A DNA stretch of 64,000 nt from WTFV01 sp965203525 (GTDB lineage: Bacteria > Acidobacteriota > Vicinamibacteria > Vicinamibacterales > UBA8438), in contig OZ241898.1 of the NCBI GenBank assembly GCA_965203525.1, positions 5,208,001 to 5,272,000 of the forward strand, read 5' to 3'. The notes beneath the pieces are model-generated. The model was not told where the DNA came from. It saw nothing but the letters and a program-made list of their open reading frames with translations, and searched no databases. Positions 35,307 to 44,371 of this stretch are shown one piece after another (position 1 is the first letter of the stretch; every line of letters starts with the position of its first letter). Position numbers and translations under genes: made by a program.

Positions 35307-38201
35307 ATGAGGATGCGCGGAACGACTCCCCGATCCCGTGACCCGCGGAGCGGACCTTCGCCCCCGGGAGCGCCGGACCGCTTGTCCGCGCTCCTGCTCG
35401 CCGGCTTTTCCCTGCTGCTCCTGAACGCCATGTGGCTGGCCGCCGCGCCGAGCGCGTCGCTCGGCTACGTGGTCCAGGTCGTGGCCCATCCGCTGCTCGG
35501 CCTGTTCCTGGCGGCGGCCGCCGGCGTGTGGATCGTCCGGCGGCGCAAGCGTCCCGCGGGACCGCTTCCGGCGGCGGGCCTCGGTCTGCTCGGCGCGGGG
35601 CTGCTGCTCGGCTGCGGCGTGCTGGTCCTGGGCGCGACGCGGCCGTACGAGTGGCTGCTCGATCTGCACGTGGCGGTGTCGGCGGCCGGCGCGGTGCTCG
35701 TCGCGGCGCATCTGTGGCGCCGCGCTTCCGGCGTCCGGGCGGCGCCGGGGAGCCGCGCGCCGTCGTGGGCGATCCGGGGCGGCGTCGCGGTCCTGGCGGC
35801 CGCGGCGCTGCTGACGCCGGCGGCGCGGGCGGCGTGGGACGCCGACTGGCGCGCGGCGCACCGCATCGTGAACCCCCTGCGCCCGCCCGCGACGATGGAG
35901 GGCGAGGGGGACGGTCCGGACAGCCCGTTCTTCCCGTCGTCCGCCCGGACGACCACCGGGGACGTGATTCCGGCCGACTTCTTCCTGACCAGCGCGGCGT
36001 GCGGGCGGTGCCACCGCGACGTCTACGAGCAGTGGCGCGCCTCGGCGCACCACTTCTCGTCGTTCAACAACCAGTGGTACCGCCGCTCCATCGAGTACAT
36101 GCAGGACGTGGTGGGCACCCGGCCGTCGAAGTGGTGCGCCGGCTGCCACGATCACGCCGTCTTCTTCAACGGGCGCTTCGATCGGCCGATCCGGGAGCAG
36201 ATCGACACGCCGGAGGCGCAGGCGGGTCTGGGCTGCACGTCCTGCCATTCGATCGTGCACGTCGGCGGCACGATGGGGCAGGGGGACTTCGTCGTGGAGT
36301 ACCCGCCGCTGCACGACTTGGCCGCCAGCGAGGCGCCGCTGCTGCGCTGGGCGCACGATCTGGTGACCGAGCTGGCCCCGGAGCCGCACCGGCGCACCTT
36401 CCTGAAGCCGTTCCACCGCGACGACGGCGCCGAGTTCTGCTCGACCTGCCACAAGGTGCACCTGGACGTGCCGGTGAACGGCTACCGCTGGATCCGCGGC
36501 TTCAACGAGTACGACAACTGGCAGGCGTCCGGGGTGTCGGGACAGGGCGCGCGGTCGTTCTACTACCCGGAGACGCCGCTTGACTGCAACGACTGCCACA
36601 TGCCGCTGGTGCGGTCGGACGACCCGGCGGCGGACGGCGGCTACGTGCGCTCGCACCGCTTCCCGGGGGCGAACACCGCGCTGCCCTGGGTCAACGGCGA
36701 CGCCGAGCAGTTGCGGGTCGTGCAGGACTTCCTGCGGGCCGGGCAGATTTCGGTCGACGTGTTCGGGATCACGCGGGCGGAAGAGGCCGCGCCGGCGCCG
36801 GCGCCGGGCGGACGAACCGCCGCGCCGCGGCTGGCGAGCACGTTCGCGGTCGGCGAGGAGTCGGCCCGGTTCGGGGCCGGAGGCGTGGTGCGGGCGCCCG
36901 CCGAGGTGATCGCGCCGCTCGATCTGGCGCCGGTCGCCGTCCGCCGCGGCGAGTCGGTGCGGGTGGAGGTGGTGGTCCGGACGCGGAAGGTGGGGCATTT
37001 CTTTCCGGGCGGCACGGTCGATGCGTTCGACGTATGGGTGGAGTTCGAGGCGGTCGACGACCGCGGGCGCGTGCTGCTGCACAGCGGCGCGGCGGCCGAC
37101 GGCGGCAGCGGGCCGGTGGACCCGGGCGCCCACTTCTACCGCAGCCTGCAGCTCGACGCGCACGGCAACCCGATCGACAAGCGCAACGCCTGGATGACCC
37201 GGTCGGTCGCCTACGTCCGGCTGATCCCGCCCGGGGCCGCCGACACCGTGCACTACCGGCTGCGGGTGCCGGAGGACGCCGGCGACCGCATCTTCCTGCG
37301 GGCGAAGGTCAACTACCGGAAGTTCGCGTGGCGGTACACGCAATGGGCGTTCGCCGGGGTGCGCGATCCGCACGCGCCGCCCCCGACCGCCGACTACGAC
37401 GACGCGGAGTGGGCGTATACCGGGGACACCAGCGGCGTCTCCGGCGCGGTCAAGGCGATTCCGGACATCCCGACGACGGTGATGGCCGAGGCGGAGGCGT
37501 CGCTCGCAGTCGTCGACGCCGACGCGCCGCTGCCGGCGGCGCCGCGGGTTTCGGCCCCGTCGTTGCGCGAACGCTGGAACGACTACGGCATCGGCCTGCT
37601 GTTGCAGGGCGATCTGCGCGGCGCCGAGGCGGCCTTCCGGACGGTGATGGAGATCGATCCGGCGTACGCGGACGGGCCGGTCAACGTGGCCCGCGCCCGC
37701 CTCCGGGAAGGGGACGTCGAGGCCGCCGTGCCCTTGCTGGAGCAGGCGCTGGAGCTGTCCCCGGGACTTGCGCGCGCCCACTACTTCCTGGGCGCCGCGC
37801 TGCGCGCGCTGGGCCGCTACGACGAAGCGCTGGCCCATTTCGAAGCGGCGCGGGCGCAGTACCCGCGCGACCGCGTGGTGCTGAACCAGATCGGCCGGAT
37901 CCATTTCCTGGAGCGGCGCTTCGACGAGGCGGTCGCGACGCTCGAGGAGGTGCTGCGCATCGATCCGGAGGACCTGCAGGCGCACTACAACCTGATGCTG
38001 AGCCACCAGGGCGCCGGCCGCGCGGAGGAGGCCGCCCGCGAGCGGGTGCTGTACGAGCGCTTCAAGGCGGACGAGGCGGCGCAGGCGATCACCGGTCCGT
38101 TCCGGCGCGCTTCGCCGGAGGACAACAACGAACGGCAGGCGATCCACGAGCACGGCCCGGATCGTCCGGCGTCCCGGGACGAATCGGCGCCGGCGCCATG
38201 A
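35307..38201 (+). CDS. Membrane-anchored five-heme cytochrome c with TPR domain
   Basis: A 964-residue protein. Residues 26-175 hold four hydrophobic segments. The periplasmic part has five CXXCH heme sites at residues 232, 277, 310, 378 and 427, with spaced histidines around them, resembling the cytochrome c554/multiheme family. A beta-rich region of about 520-720 follows. The C-terminus (about 755-935) is TPR (for example AEAAFRTVMEIDPAYADGPVNVA). The ATG at 35307 lies 13 nt after a TACAAT -10, another short-leader start. It overlaps the following CRTAC1 gene by 4 nt. It could be an electron-transfer module docked through TPR to a surface protein; donor and acceptor are unknown. Confidence 0.8.
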   Translation: MRMRGTTPRSRDPRSGPSPPGAPDRLSALLLAGFSLLLLNAMWLAAAPSASLGYVVQVVAHPLLGLFLAAAAGVWIVRRRKRPAGPLPAAGLGLLGAGLLLGCGVLVLGATRPYEWLLDLHVAVSAAGAVLVAAHLWRRASGVRAAPGSRAPSWAIRGGVAVLAAAALLTPAARAAWDADWRAAHRIVNPLRPPATMEGEGDGPDSPFFPSSARTTTGDVIPADFFLTSAACGRCHRDVYEQWRASAHHFSSFNNQWYRRSIEYMQDVVGTRPSKWCAGCHDHAVFFNGRFDRPIREQIDTPEAQAGLGCTSCHSIVHVGGTMGQGDFVVEYPPLHDLAASEAPLLRWAHDLVTELAPEPHRRTFLKPFHRDDGAEFCSTCHKVHLDVPVNGYRWIRGFNEYDNWQASGVSGQGARSFYYPETPLDCNDCHMPLVRSDDPAADGGYVRSHRFPGANTALPWVNGDAEQLRVVQDFLRAGQISVDVFGITRAEEAAPAPAPGGRTAAPRLASTFAVGEESARFGAGGVVRAPAEVIAPLDLAPVAVRRGESVRVEVVVRTRKVGHFFPGGTVDAFDVWVEFEAVDDRGRVLLHSGAAADGGSGPVDPGAHFYRSLQLDAHGNPIDKRNAWMTRSVAYVRLIPPGAADTVHYRLRVPEDAGDRIFLRAKVNYRKFAWRYTQWAFAGVRDPHAPPPTADYDDAEWAYTGDTSGVSGAVKAIPDIPTTVMAEAEASLAVVDADAPLPAAPRVSAPSLRERWNDYGIGLLLQGDLRGAEAAFRTVMEIDPAYADGPVNVARARLREGDVEAAVPLLEQALELSPGLARAHYFLGAALRALGRYDEALAHFEAARAQYPRDRVVLNQIGRIHFLERRFDEAVATLEEVLRIDPEDLQAHYNLMLSHQGAGRAEEAARERVLYERFKADEAAQAITGPFRRASPEDNNERQAIHEHGPDRPASRDESAPAP

Positions 38202-40003
38202 GAGGCAGGCTCCCGCACCCCTCGATGCCCCGGCGCGACGCGGGATTTCGCCACGGGCTGCTGCCGGGCGCGGCCCTGGTCCTGCTCGCCGCCGCGTCCG
38301 GCTGCGGCGGGCCGGCCGCGGACGATGCCGCGGACCCGGCGTCCGGCGCGGATGCGTCCGGGGCCGTGACCGCGTCCGGCGACCCCGCGGCCGGCGGCCC
38401 GGCGGCGCCGATCGTCTTCACCGACGTCACCGCCGCGGCGGGGATCCGGTTCACCCACAACACCGGCGCCTTCGGCGAGAAGTACCTCCCGGAGACGCTC
38501 GGCGCCGGCGCGGTCTGGCTGGACGCCGACGGCGACGGCCGGCAGGACCTGCTGCTGGTCAACTCGACCGACTGGCCGGGCCGGGGCGCCGGCACGCCGC
38601 CGGCGCTGTACCGCAACGACGGCGACGGGTCGTTCACCGACGTCACCCGCGGAGCGGGGCTCGGGACGCCGATCTACGGCATCGGCGGCGCCGCCGCCGA
38701 CTACGACAACGACGGGCACGCCGATCTCTACCTGACCGCGCTCGGCCCGAACCGCCTGTACAAGGGCAGCGGGGACGGTACGTTCGCCGACGTGACCGAC
38801 GCCGCCGGCGTCGGCGATCCCGGGTTCTCGACCAGCGCCCTCTGGTTCGACTACGACCGCGACGGGCGCCTCGACCTCTTCGTCGCCAACTACGTCGAGT
38901 GGACGGCGGAGACCGACCTGTTCTGCACCCTCGACGGCGAGACCAAGTCGTACTGCACGCCGGAGTCGTACCCGGGCCAGAGCGCCACGCTCTACCGCAA
39001 CCGGGGCGACGGCACGTTCGAGGACGTGACGGCCGCCGCCGGGGTGGGCGCGCCGTCGGCCAAGGCGCTCGGCGTGGTCATGCTCGACAGCGACGCCGAC
39101 GGCTGGATGGATCTGTTCGTGGCCAACGACACGCAGCCGAACCAGTTGTTCCGCAACCGGGGCGACGGCACGTTCGAGGACGTCGCGGTCCCCGCCGCGG
39201 TCGCCTTCAGCGAGACCGGGCTGGCGCGGGCCGGCATGGGGGCCGACGCGGCCGACTACGACGACTCGGGGCTGCCCGGCCTCGTCATCGGCAACTTCTC
39301 GAACGAGATGCTGGCGTTGTACCACAACGAGGGGAACGGGTTGTTCATCGACGAGGCGCCCCGCTCGCCGCTCGGCCGGGCGACGCTGCTGACGCTGACG
39401 TTCGGCTGCTTCTTCTTCGACGCGGACCTCGACGGGCGCCTCGACATCTTCGCCGCGAACGGCCACGTGGCGGACGACGTCGGCCGACTCCAGTCGCGGG
39501 TCACCCACGCGCAACGCCCGCAACTGTTCCGCAACGCCGGCGGCGGCCGGTTCGAAGAGGTGACCGGGGCCGGCGGGGGGCTGGAGACGCCGCTCGTCGG
39601 GCGCGGCGCCGCCTACGCCGACTTCGACGGCGACGGCGACCTCGACGTGGTGATCACCGCCAACGGGGGCGCGCCGCGGCTGTTGCGCAACGACACCGCG
39701 GCCGGCGGCCTGCTGCGGGTGCGCCTGGTCGGGACAGCCGCGAACCGCGACGGCGTCGGGGCGCGCGTCGAAGTGACGGCCGGCGGCCGGACCCGCTGGC
39801 GGCGGGTGCGGACCGGATCGAGCTACGCCTCGCAGAGCGAGCTGCCGGTCACGTTCGGCCTAAGCGGCGCGCCGCGCGTGGAGGCGGTGCGGGTGATCTG
39901 GCCCGCCGGGCGCGTCGACGAGGCCGGGCCGCTCGAAGCAGGTCAGCGCATCACGATCGAGGAAGGCGCCGGCGTCGTCGACGCGCACCCGATCGAACGC
40001 TGA
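38198..40003 (+). CDS. CRTAC1-like lipoprotein 3
   Basis: A 601-residue exported lipoprotein; the leader ends LLAAASGC near residue 36, followed by a long alanine/aspartate-rich linker. The mature part begins IVFTDVTAAAGIRFTHNTGAFGEKYLPE, the signature of the second CRTAC1 subtype here (shared with the protein at 51859). Propeller loops include WLDADGDGRQDLLLV, DYDNDGHADLYLT, DYDRDGRLDLFVA and DFDGDGDLDVVIT; the ASPIC/UnbV domain is C-terminal (GARVEVTAGG to WPAGRVDEAG). The ATG overlaps the stop of the multiheme cytochrome (ATGA), linking the two functionally. Confidence 0.84.
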   Translation: MRGRLPHPSMPRRDAGFRHGLLPGAALVLLAAASGCGGPAADDAADPASGADASGAVTASGDPAAGGPAAPIVFTDVTAAAGIRFTHNTGAFGEKYLPETLGAGAVWLDADGDGRQDLLLVNSTDWPGRGAGTPPALYRNDGDGSFTDVTRGAGLGTPIYGIGGAAADYDNDGHADLYLTALGPNRLYKGSGDGTFADVTDAAGVGDPGFSTSALWFDYDRDGRLDLFVANYVEWTAETDLFCTLDGETKSYCTPESYPGQSATLYRNRGDGTFEDVTAAAGVGAPSAKALGVVMLDSDADGWMDLFVANDTQPNQLFRNRGDGTFEDVAVPAAVAFSETGLARAGMGADAADYDDSGLPGLVIGNFSNEMLALYHNEGNGLFIDEAPRSPLGRATLLTLTFGCFFFDADLDGRLDIFAANGHVADDVGRLQSRVTHAQRPQLFRNAGGGRFEEVTGAGGGLETPLVGRGAAYADFDGDGDLDVVITANGGAPRLLRNDTAAGGLLRVRLVGTAANRDGVGARVEVTAGGRTRWRRVRTGSSYASQSELPVTFGLSGAPRVEAVRVIWPAGRVDEAGPLEAGQRITIEEGAGVVDAHPIER

Positions 40004-40018
40004 CGCGGCCCGGAATGG

Positions 40019-40729
40019 TCAACCGGACCGCTTGCGCACGAGCGCTTCCAGTTCGGCCACCCGGGCTTCGGCGGCGGCGGCGCGCGTTTCGGCGGCTAGG
40101 CGGGCGGCCGCCTCCGCCAGACGATCCTCGGCTTCCTCGTCGTGGCTGCGCAGATCGTGACCGGTCGCCGGGTCGCGGAAGCGCATCTCCCGCCCCGGGA
40201 CGGCCCGCAGCTCCAGGCCGAGCGTCCGGCTGCGCAGCGTCAGCGTCCCGTCCGGGGCCGTCTCCGCCGGTTGGCGCACGAAATCCGACCGCGTCAGCCG
40301 CTGGCCCAGCAGACGCTCGGGCAGGAATTTTCCCGCCGGGTCGTACTGCCAGTACTCGCGCACGCCGAGGCGGGCGTACACCGACCGCTTCCACCCGAGG
40401 TCGTCCCGCCACGTGCTCGGCGAGGCGACCTCCAGGACGAAGGCGGGCGCGCGCCCCTCTTCCCACAGCTTGTAGTTGGGCCGCTGCCGCTTTTCCACGC
40501 CGAACACGACGAAGACGTCCGGGGCGATCGACACCCGCGGGTTGCCTTCCTCGTAGTAGATCAGGAGGTCTCCGGAGACGTACACGTCCCGGCGGTCCTT
40601 GAAATGGCGGGCCAGCGCGCCGACCCCGTACATGATGGCGCTGCGTTGCGCATCGTTCTCCGCCATCGGCTTGCCGTCCGAGCTCGGGTACTCGATCGGA
40701 ACGGCGGCGGCAGGTGCAGGCTGGATCAT
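40019..40729 (-). CDS. Uma2-family PD-(D/E)XK endonuclease-like protein
   Basis: A 236-residue Uma2 (DUF820) protein. The fold signature is SIAPDVFVVF (D71) followed by FVLEVASPST (E100), the acidic pair of the restriction-endonuclease-like site; RLGVREYWQYDPAG is also typical. The C-terminal 35 residues are an alanine/glutamate-rich coiled coil, often seen in this family. A minus-strand TAGCTT (40762-40757) may be its -10. The family is widespread in cyanobacteria and filamentous or complex bacteria and its biological role is unknown. It is convergent with the CRTAC1 gene at 38198 (16-nt gap). Confidence 0.82.
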   Translation of the reverse strand: MIQPAPAAAVPIEYPSSDGKPMAENDAQRSAIMYGVGALARHFKDRRDVYVSGDLLIYYEEGNPRVSIAPDVFVVFGVEKRQRPNYKLWEEGRAPAFVLEVASPSTWRDDLGWKRSVYARLGVREYWQYDPAGKFLPERLLGQRLTRSDFVRQPAETAPDGTLTLRSRTLGLELRAVPGREMRFRDPATGHDLRSHDEEAEDRLAEAAARLAAETRAAAAEARVAELEALVRKRSG

Positions 40730-40943
40730 CGCGGGCCTCCCGGCACGGCTCCCCTCAAGCTACCACACGCTGCGACGCCGCCTCCACGGTCGGGGCGTCC
40801 GCGTGAAAACCGATGCATGTTGCGTGCCAACCATCGGGCGCCGATCGAGGCGGCGTTCGCCGACGCCGGTCGCCGGCAGCGATTTCGGTTGGGCACGAGC
40901 CGGTCCTGCGGCGCCGCCGCCCTGCGGCCCGCGGCGGGCCCGG

Positions 40944-42263
40944 TCACTCGGGGGGCCGGGGCGCCGGGGGCACGGCCCCCGCCGCGGGCGACGGCGGCGG
41001 TTCCGGCGGGGCGTCCGGGAACGGCAGCACGTAGTGGGTCCGGGAGCGGACGCTGGCCCCCGCGCGCGCCACCTCCACCCGCAGCCGGCGCGTCCGCCGC
41101 GTCTCGTCCGGGTTGGACGAATAGAACCCGAGCACGTAGTAGTCGCTCGTGTCGGCGTCGATTTCCAGGAACGCCTCGCGGAACGTGTTGCGGTTGACCA
41201 CCGCGATCCCGCCGGTCAGCTCCGCCAGCGTCCGCAGCGTCGAGTGCTGCTTGCGGACGTACTCGTTCCACTCGGTCGCCCGCAGGTCGAAGTCGAGATC
41301 CGGGATGGTGGTGAGCCCGCGGACGTCGATGGTGTGGAACGAGACGTTGGCGCGGTTCGCGGCGTCGATCAGCAGCAGCAGCTCGTTGTGCAGCTCCGAA
41401 TCGCTGAAGACCTCGCCGAACGCGTCGGTCGTCGTGAACTGATCGAGGGCCGGCTCGTCGAACTCCGGCAGCCGGACGCCGCCGTCCCGGAAGAAGCCCG
41501 CCTCCCGCATCGACTCGATCCGCGCGTTGACGCGGCTGTCGTCGAACGGATTGAAGTTGTAGCCGGCGCTGACGTACAGGAAGGCCTTGCGCCGGTGCCG
41601 GATCCGCTCCAGGCCGCGCACCGTCTCGACGGCCGTCTTGAACGCGACGTGGGCGCGCCAGCGCGACTCGCCCAGCGCCGAGAGTTGCGTCGCCCGGTCG
41701 ATCAGTTGCCGGGGATCGAACGCTTCGCCCACCGCCCGGTCGATGGCCCGCAGCCGGTTCCGGTCGGTCGTCATCTGCACGCGGATGGCCGACTTGCCGC
41801 TCGAGAGGATCCCGAACTCGTCCCCTTCGTGGATCAGCGTGTCGGGCAGCAGATCCATGACGCGGTGGATCAGCGGGGTGTCGGCCGGCCGGATGTGCAG
41901 GTCGTCGATGAAGATGACGAAGATGCGCCCCGGCGTCGCCGTCGCCGCCGGGGCGGTCCGCCCCGGCAGGATGATCCCTTCCCGGACCGGCGGGGGAGGC
42001 AGCAACTGGTTGAAGACCCGTCCGCCGTGCACGAGGACCAGCGACGCGATCTCCTGCGGCCGGCCGTCCTCGTAGATGGTGAAGTCGCCGCGCTGCAGGT
42101 CGGGAATGAACTGGCCGCCGCCGTCGCGGACGATGACGTCGGTGGTCACCAGCGTGACGCCCGACCGGAACACCGGCGGCTGCTGCGCCTCTCCTGCGCC
42201 GCCGGCGGCCGTCAGCAGGGCGGCGGCCAGCGCCGTCCTCTTCCACGCGGCTCTCCGCGCCAT
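40944..42263 (-). CDS. VWFA-related acidobacterial-type secreted protein 3
   Basis: A 439-residue exported protein, the longest VWFA-type member here. Signal peptide about 1-26; the mature part starts FRSGVTLVTTDVIVRDGGGQFIPDLQRGDFTIYEDG, the classic N-terminal domain of this acidobacterial family, followed by a VWA domain (RIFVIFIDDLHI) in which the metal-binding DxSxS is absent. The C-terminal beta domain ends in a proline-rich tail. The minus-strand -10 at 42276-42271 lies 7 nt before the ATG, so the transcript is probably leaderless. It is separate from the two tandem VWFA genes at 24-26 kb. Confidence 0.82.
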   Translation of the reverse strand: MARRAAWKRTALAAALLTAAGGAGEAQQPPVFRSGVTLVTTDVIVRDGGGQFIPDLQRGDFTIYEDGRPQEIASLVLVHGGRVFNQLLPPPPVREGIILPGRTAPAATATPGRIFVIFIDDLHIRPADTPLIHRVMDLLPDTLIHEGDEFGILSSGKSAIRVQMTTDRNRLRAIDRAVGEAFDPRQLIDRATQLSALGESRWRAHVAFKTAVETVRGLERIRHRRKAFLYVSAGYNFNPFDDSRVNARIESMREAGFFRDGGVRLPEFDEPALDQFTTTDAFGEVFSDSELHNELLLLIDAANRANVSFHTIDVRGLTTIPDLDFDLRATEWNEYVRKQHSTLRTLAELTGGIAVVNRNTFREAFLEIDADTSDYYVLGFYSSNPDETRRTRRLRVEVARAGASVRSRTHYVLPFPDAPPEPPPSPAAGAVPPAPRPPE

Positions 42264-42270
42264 GACCCGG

Positions 42271-42276
42271 AGTATA
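42271..42276 (-). promoter_or_regulatory. -10 element for a leaderless VWFA transcript
   Basis: Minus strand TATACT (42276-42271) in the context CGCTATACTCCGG, ending 7 nt before the ATG at 42263. Transcription should start at or next to the ATG. No ribosome-binding site lies in the 7 nt between. Confidence 0.5.
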
Positions 42277-42284
42277 GCGCGGGG

Positions 42285-42373
42285 GTGGCTTCTTCGTCCC
42301 TTCGTTCTTCCGTGTTGCGCGCCGAGCCCGGCGCGGGCGGGAGGCAGAAGTTGAACGTGTGGCTTCTTCGTTC
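42285..42373. repeat. Partly duplicated sequence interrupted by the ISKra4-family element
   Basis: GTGGCTTCTTCG begins at 42285 and 42359. Joining the two sides of the element restores a second copy of TTCGTTCTTCCGTGTTGCGC plus GCC (first at 42301, second at 42367-42373 plus 44240 onward). Spacing is about 66-74 bp depending on an indel. The element therefore landed inside one copy of a repeat pair like the 72-bp ones elsewhere. Confidence 0.65.
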
Positions 42374-42400
42374 GGGTGCACGTCAGATTTGTGAGGACCG

Positions 42401-43741
42401 TCAGGCGGCTCTGGCGGCTCGTCGCTCCCAGAAGTCCTCGAAGCGGCCACTGAGCTGGCAGCAGCGCAGGGCGATGATGGCGTTGGCGCCGGCGACGGTC
42501 CAGCGCATGCCGGCGCGCTTCAACCGTGCGCCGACGACCCGCTTGCAGCCGGCCTCGACCACGCCCGAAGAGACGCACAGGCCTTGGGCGCGGAACCGCG
42601 GATAGCGCATCCGGCGGCGGTTGCGCACCACGTAGTCGAGGCACCGGCGCGCGGCGTCGGTGGTCTCGGTGTGGGACCGCAGTTCGGCCACGATCGCGCG
42701 CAGCCGTCCGGCGTCCAACTCGTCCTTCCGCTGCCTGGCCCAGGCGTCGGCGCGGTCGGTGCCGGGGCCGTAGAGGGTCTTGGCCACGTCGGACAGATGC
42801 TGCCTGGCATGGTAGACGTCGACGATTTCGGTGGCGCCTGGAAACTGCTCGCCGGCCAGATTCCAGATCCAGGGGGCGCCGTCGCCGAGGACGACGCGGC
42901 GTTCGGCGGCGTCGAAGCCGCGCCGTTGCGCCTCGCGATACACCCGTTGCGCGAACGGGGCCGGCCGCGGGTCGGTGTCGCGGCCGGCCGCGCTCTCGAC
43001 GGCGGCGTTGTAGCTGACCGATCCGGGGTCGCGCACGGGCCGGCCCCGTTTGTCGCGCGATTCGGCCGTCCAGACGGTGACCAGCTTGACCTCGCGGGTC
43101 CTGGCCGAGCCGTCCGGCTGCTTTCCGGGGCGGCCCTCGACCTCGGAGGGGCGCACCGGCACGCCGGTGCCGTCCAGCCCCAGGTACATCGTCGGCGCGG
43201 GGGCGGGCGCCGGCTCGGTCACGGTGCGTTCGTCGGCGGCGACCTGGCGTCCCAGGGCCTCGGCCGTGCGCTCGACCTGTTTGGTCTCGACCCGCACCCC
43301 GGCGCACGCCCCCACCAGTTCGCCCGCCTTGTCGAAGCTGACCTCGGCCGCCGCCGCCCCCACCATCCGCGTGGTGGCGGGCGACAACGAAGTGCCTTCC
43401 AGACCCAACGCCCGGTCGCGCGGACAGATGCCCGTGCGGCAGGCGTCGCAGTGGTAGCAGGCGCGTTCCAGCCGCAACGGCCCCAACACGCTCAGAAACG
43501 TCTTCGGACGGCGGCCGGCGTAGCGCGCCTTTCGTCCGCAGGCGCACCGCACGGTCGAATCCTGGTGGTCGGCGCAGTCCGCGTTCAGCCGGCGCTCGAC
43601 CGACCGCGCGGCCGTGTCGAGCGCCCGGCGGCGGACGGCTTGCTCGAAGGCCTCGAAATCCGGGCCGCCGGCCGTCTTCGACCTTACCAGGGCATCGATT
43701 TCGGCGTCGATTTCGCCCGCGAGCGTCTTCTCGCAGCCCCC
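42401..43741 (-). CDS. ISKra4-family transposase, orfB part
   Basis: 446 codons in the -1 frame relative to orfA, probably translated only as a 575-residue orfA-orfB fusion. It contains a zinc-finger-like stretch (CACGRKARY, then CYHCDACRTGICPRDRALGL) and the catalytic core with TMYLGLDGTGVP (D), VVLGDGAPWIWN (D) and SSGVVEAGCKRVVGARLKRAGMRW (E), as in ISKra4-family DDE enzymes. The frame is open and looks intact. No good independent start with a ribosome site is apparent near its 5' end, supporting expression by frameshifting. Its product could also act on the MITE at 2112. Confidence 0.85.
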   Translation of the reverse strand, partial: GGCEKTLAGEIDAEIDALVRSKTAGGPDFEAFEQAVRRRALDTAARSVERRLNADCADHQDSTVRCACGRKARYAGRRPKTFLSVLGPLRLERACYHCDACRTGICPRDRALGLEGTSLSPATTRMVGAAAAEVSFDKAGELVGACAGVRVETKQVERTAEALGRQVAADERTVTEPAPAPAPTMYLGLDGTGVPVRPSEVEGRPGKQPDGSARTREVKLVTVWTAESRDKRGRPVRDPGSVSYNAAVESAAGRDTDPRPAPFAQRVYREAQRRGFDAAERRVVLGDGAPWIWNLAGEQFPGATEIVDVYHARQHLSDVAKTLYGPGTDRADAWARQRKDELDAGRLRAIVAELRSHTETTDAARRCLDYVVRNRRRMRYPRFRAQGLCVSSGVVEAGCKRVVGARLKRAGMRWTVAGANAIIALRCCQLSGRFEDFWERRAARAA

Positions 43742-44127
43742 TTTTTTCCCGCGCCGGCTGCCGCCGCCGCGGGGTCCCGCCCGCTCCCGCTCCCGGCCCG
43801 CAGCCGGGCCTCGCTCAGCGCGTCGCTGGCTTCGATCAACTCCTGCGACAGGCGCCGGAACCGCCGATACTCGGCCGCCTCGGCCCAGGCTTGCTCCGCC
43901 GCCCGCGCCGGAATGATCCGGGTCACCGTCTTCCCCGACTCCTTGCGCGTCAGCGACAGCACCGGACCCCGCTGTGCCTTCCCCGGCGGGGCGCAGCCGC
44001 AGCCGGTCTTGCCGCAGCGCCGGCAACGCGCCATCAGCGACCCCGAACGCATCTCGCCGATCGAGGCCAACTGCCGGCACAGGTGGGCGCGGCGCTGTTC
44101 GAGCGCGGCGATCGATTCCTCGGGCAT
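43684..44127 (-). CDS. ISKra4 element orfA (DUF6788-like small protein)
   Basis: A 147-residue protein starting at the ATG at 44127. It contains a cysteine cluster, CRRCGKTGCGCA, typical of small orfA-like proteins that precede transposases of this family, and an N-terminal helix (ALEQRRAHLCRQLASIGEMRSGS). Codon 129 is the AAG of the slippery site at 43747-43741; ribosomes that do not slip continue 18 codons to the stop at 43684. The zinc-binding cysteines suggest DNA-end recognition. Confidence 0.75.
   Translation of the reverse strand: MPEESIAALEQRRAHLCRQLASIGEMRSGSLMARCRRCGKTGCGCAPPGKAQRGPVLSLTRKESGKTVTRIIPARAAEQAWAEAAEYRRFRRLSQELIEASDALSEARLRAGSGSGRDPAAAAAGAGKKGAARRRSRAKSTPKSMPW
43741..43747 (-). 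promoter_or_regulatory. -1 ribosomal frameshift heptamer A_AAA_AAG
   Basis: On the minus strand GCGGGAAAAAAGGGGGC contains A AAA AAG in the orfA frame (GGA AAA AAG). A one-base backward slip puts ribosomes on AAA AAA and into the transposase frame. This is the classic slippery heptamer used by many insertion sequences. The G-run just after it may add pausing. Confidence 0.75.
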
Positions 44128-44371
44128 GGTCGGACTCCTCCAGTGAACAGCCGGTCTACTGAAGTTGTCGGCCGATCTCGCCCTGCCCTGCACCCCCGAT
44201 GGCGGTCCCTCACAAATCTGACGTGCACCCTCTTCGTTCTTCCGTGTTGCGCGCCCCGATCTCCTGTGCTACGGTCGCGGGCAGGCGCAACGTCGGCCGG
44301 ACAGGCCGCGGGCCTGAACGGTTGGACGTGGCAGAGGGTCGTCCGGTTCCGCTTCGACGGGAGGTGTCCCT

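Larger units (their letters stand above)
42374..44230 (-). mobile_element. ISKra4-family insertion sequence, complete (1857 bp)
   Basis: Bounded by inverted repeats beginning GGGTGCACGTCAG and continuing ATTTGTGAGG (42374 onward, and the complement ending at 44230). It is flanked by a perfect 9-bp target duplication, TCTTCGTTC, at 42365-42373 and 44231-44239. It encodes two overlapping frames on the minus strand joined by a probable -1 frameshift. The exact duplication points to a recent insertion. The termini match those of the MITE at 2112-2272. Confidence 0.9.
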
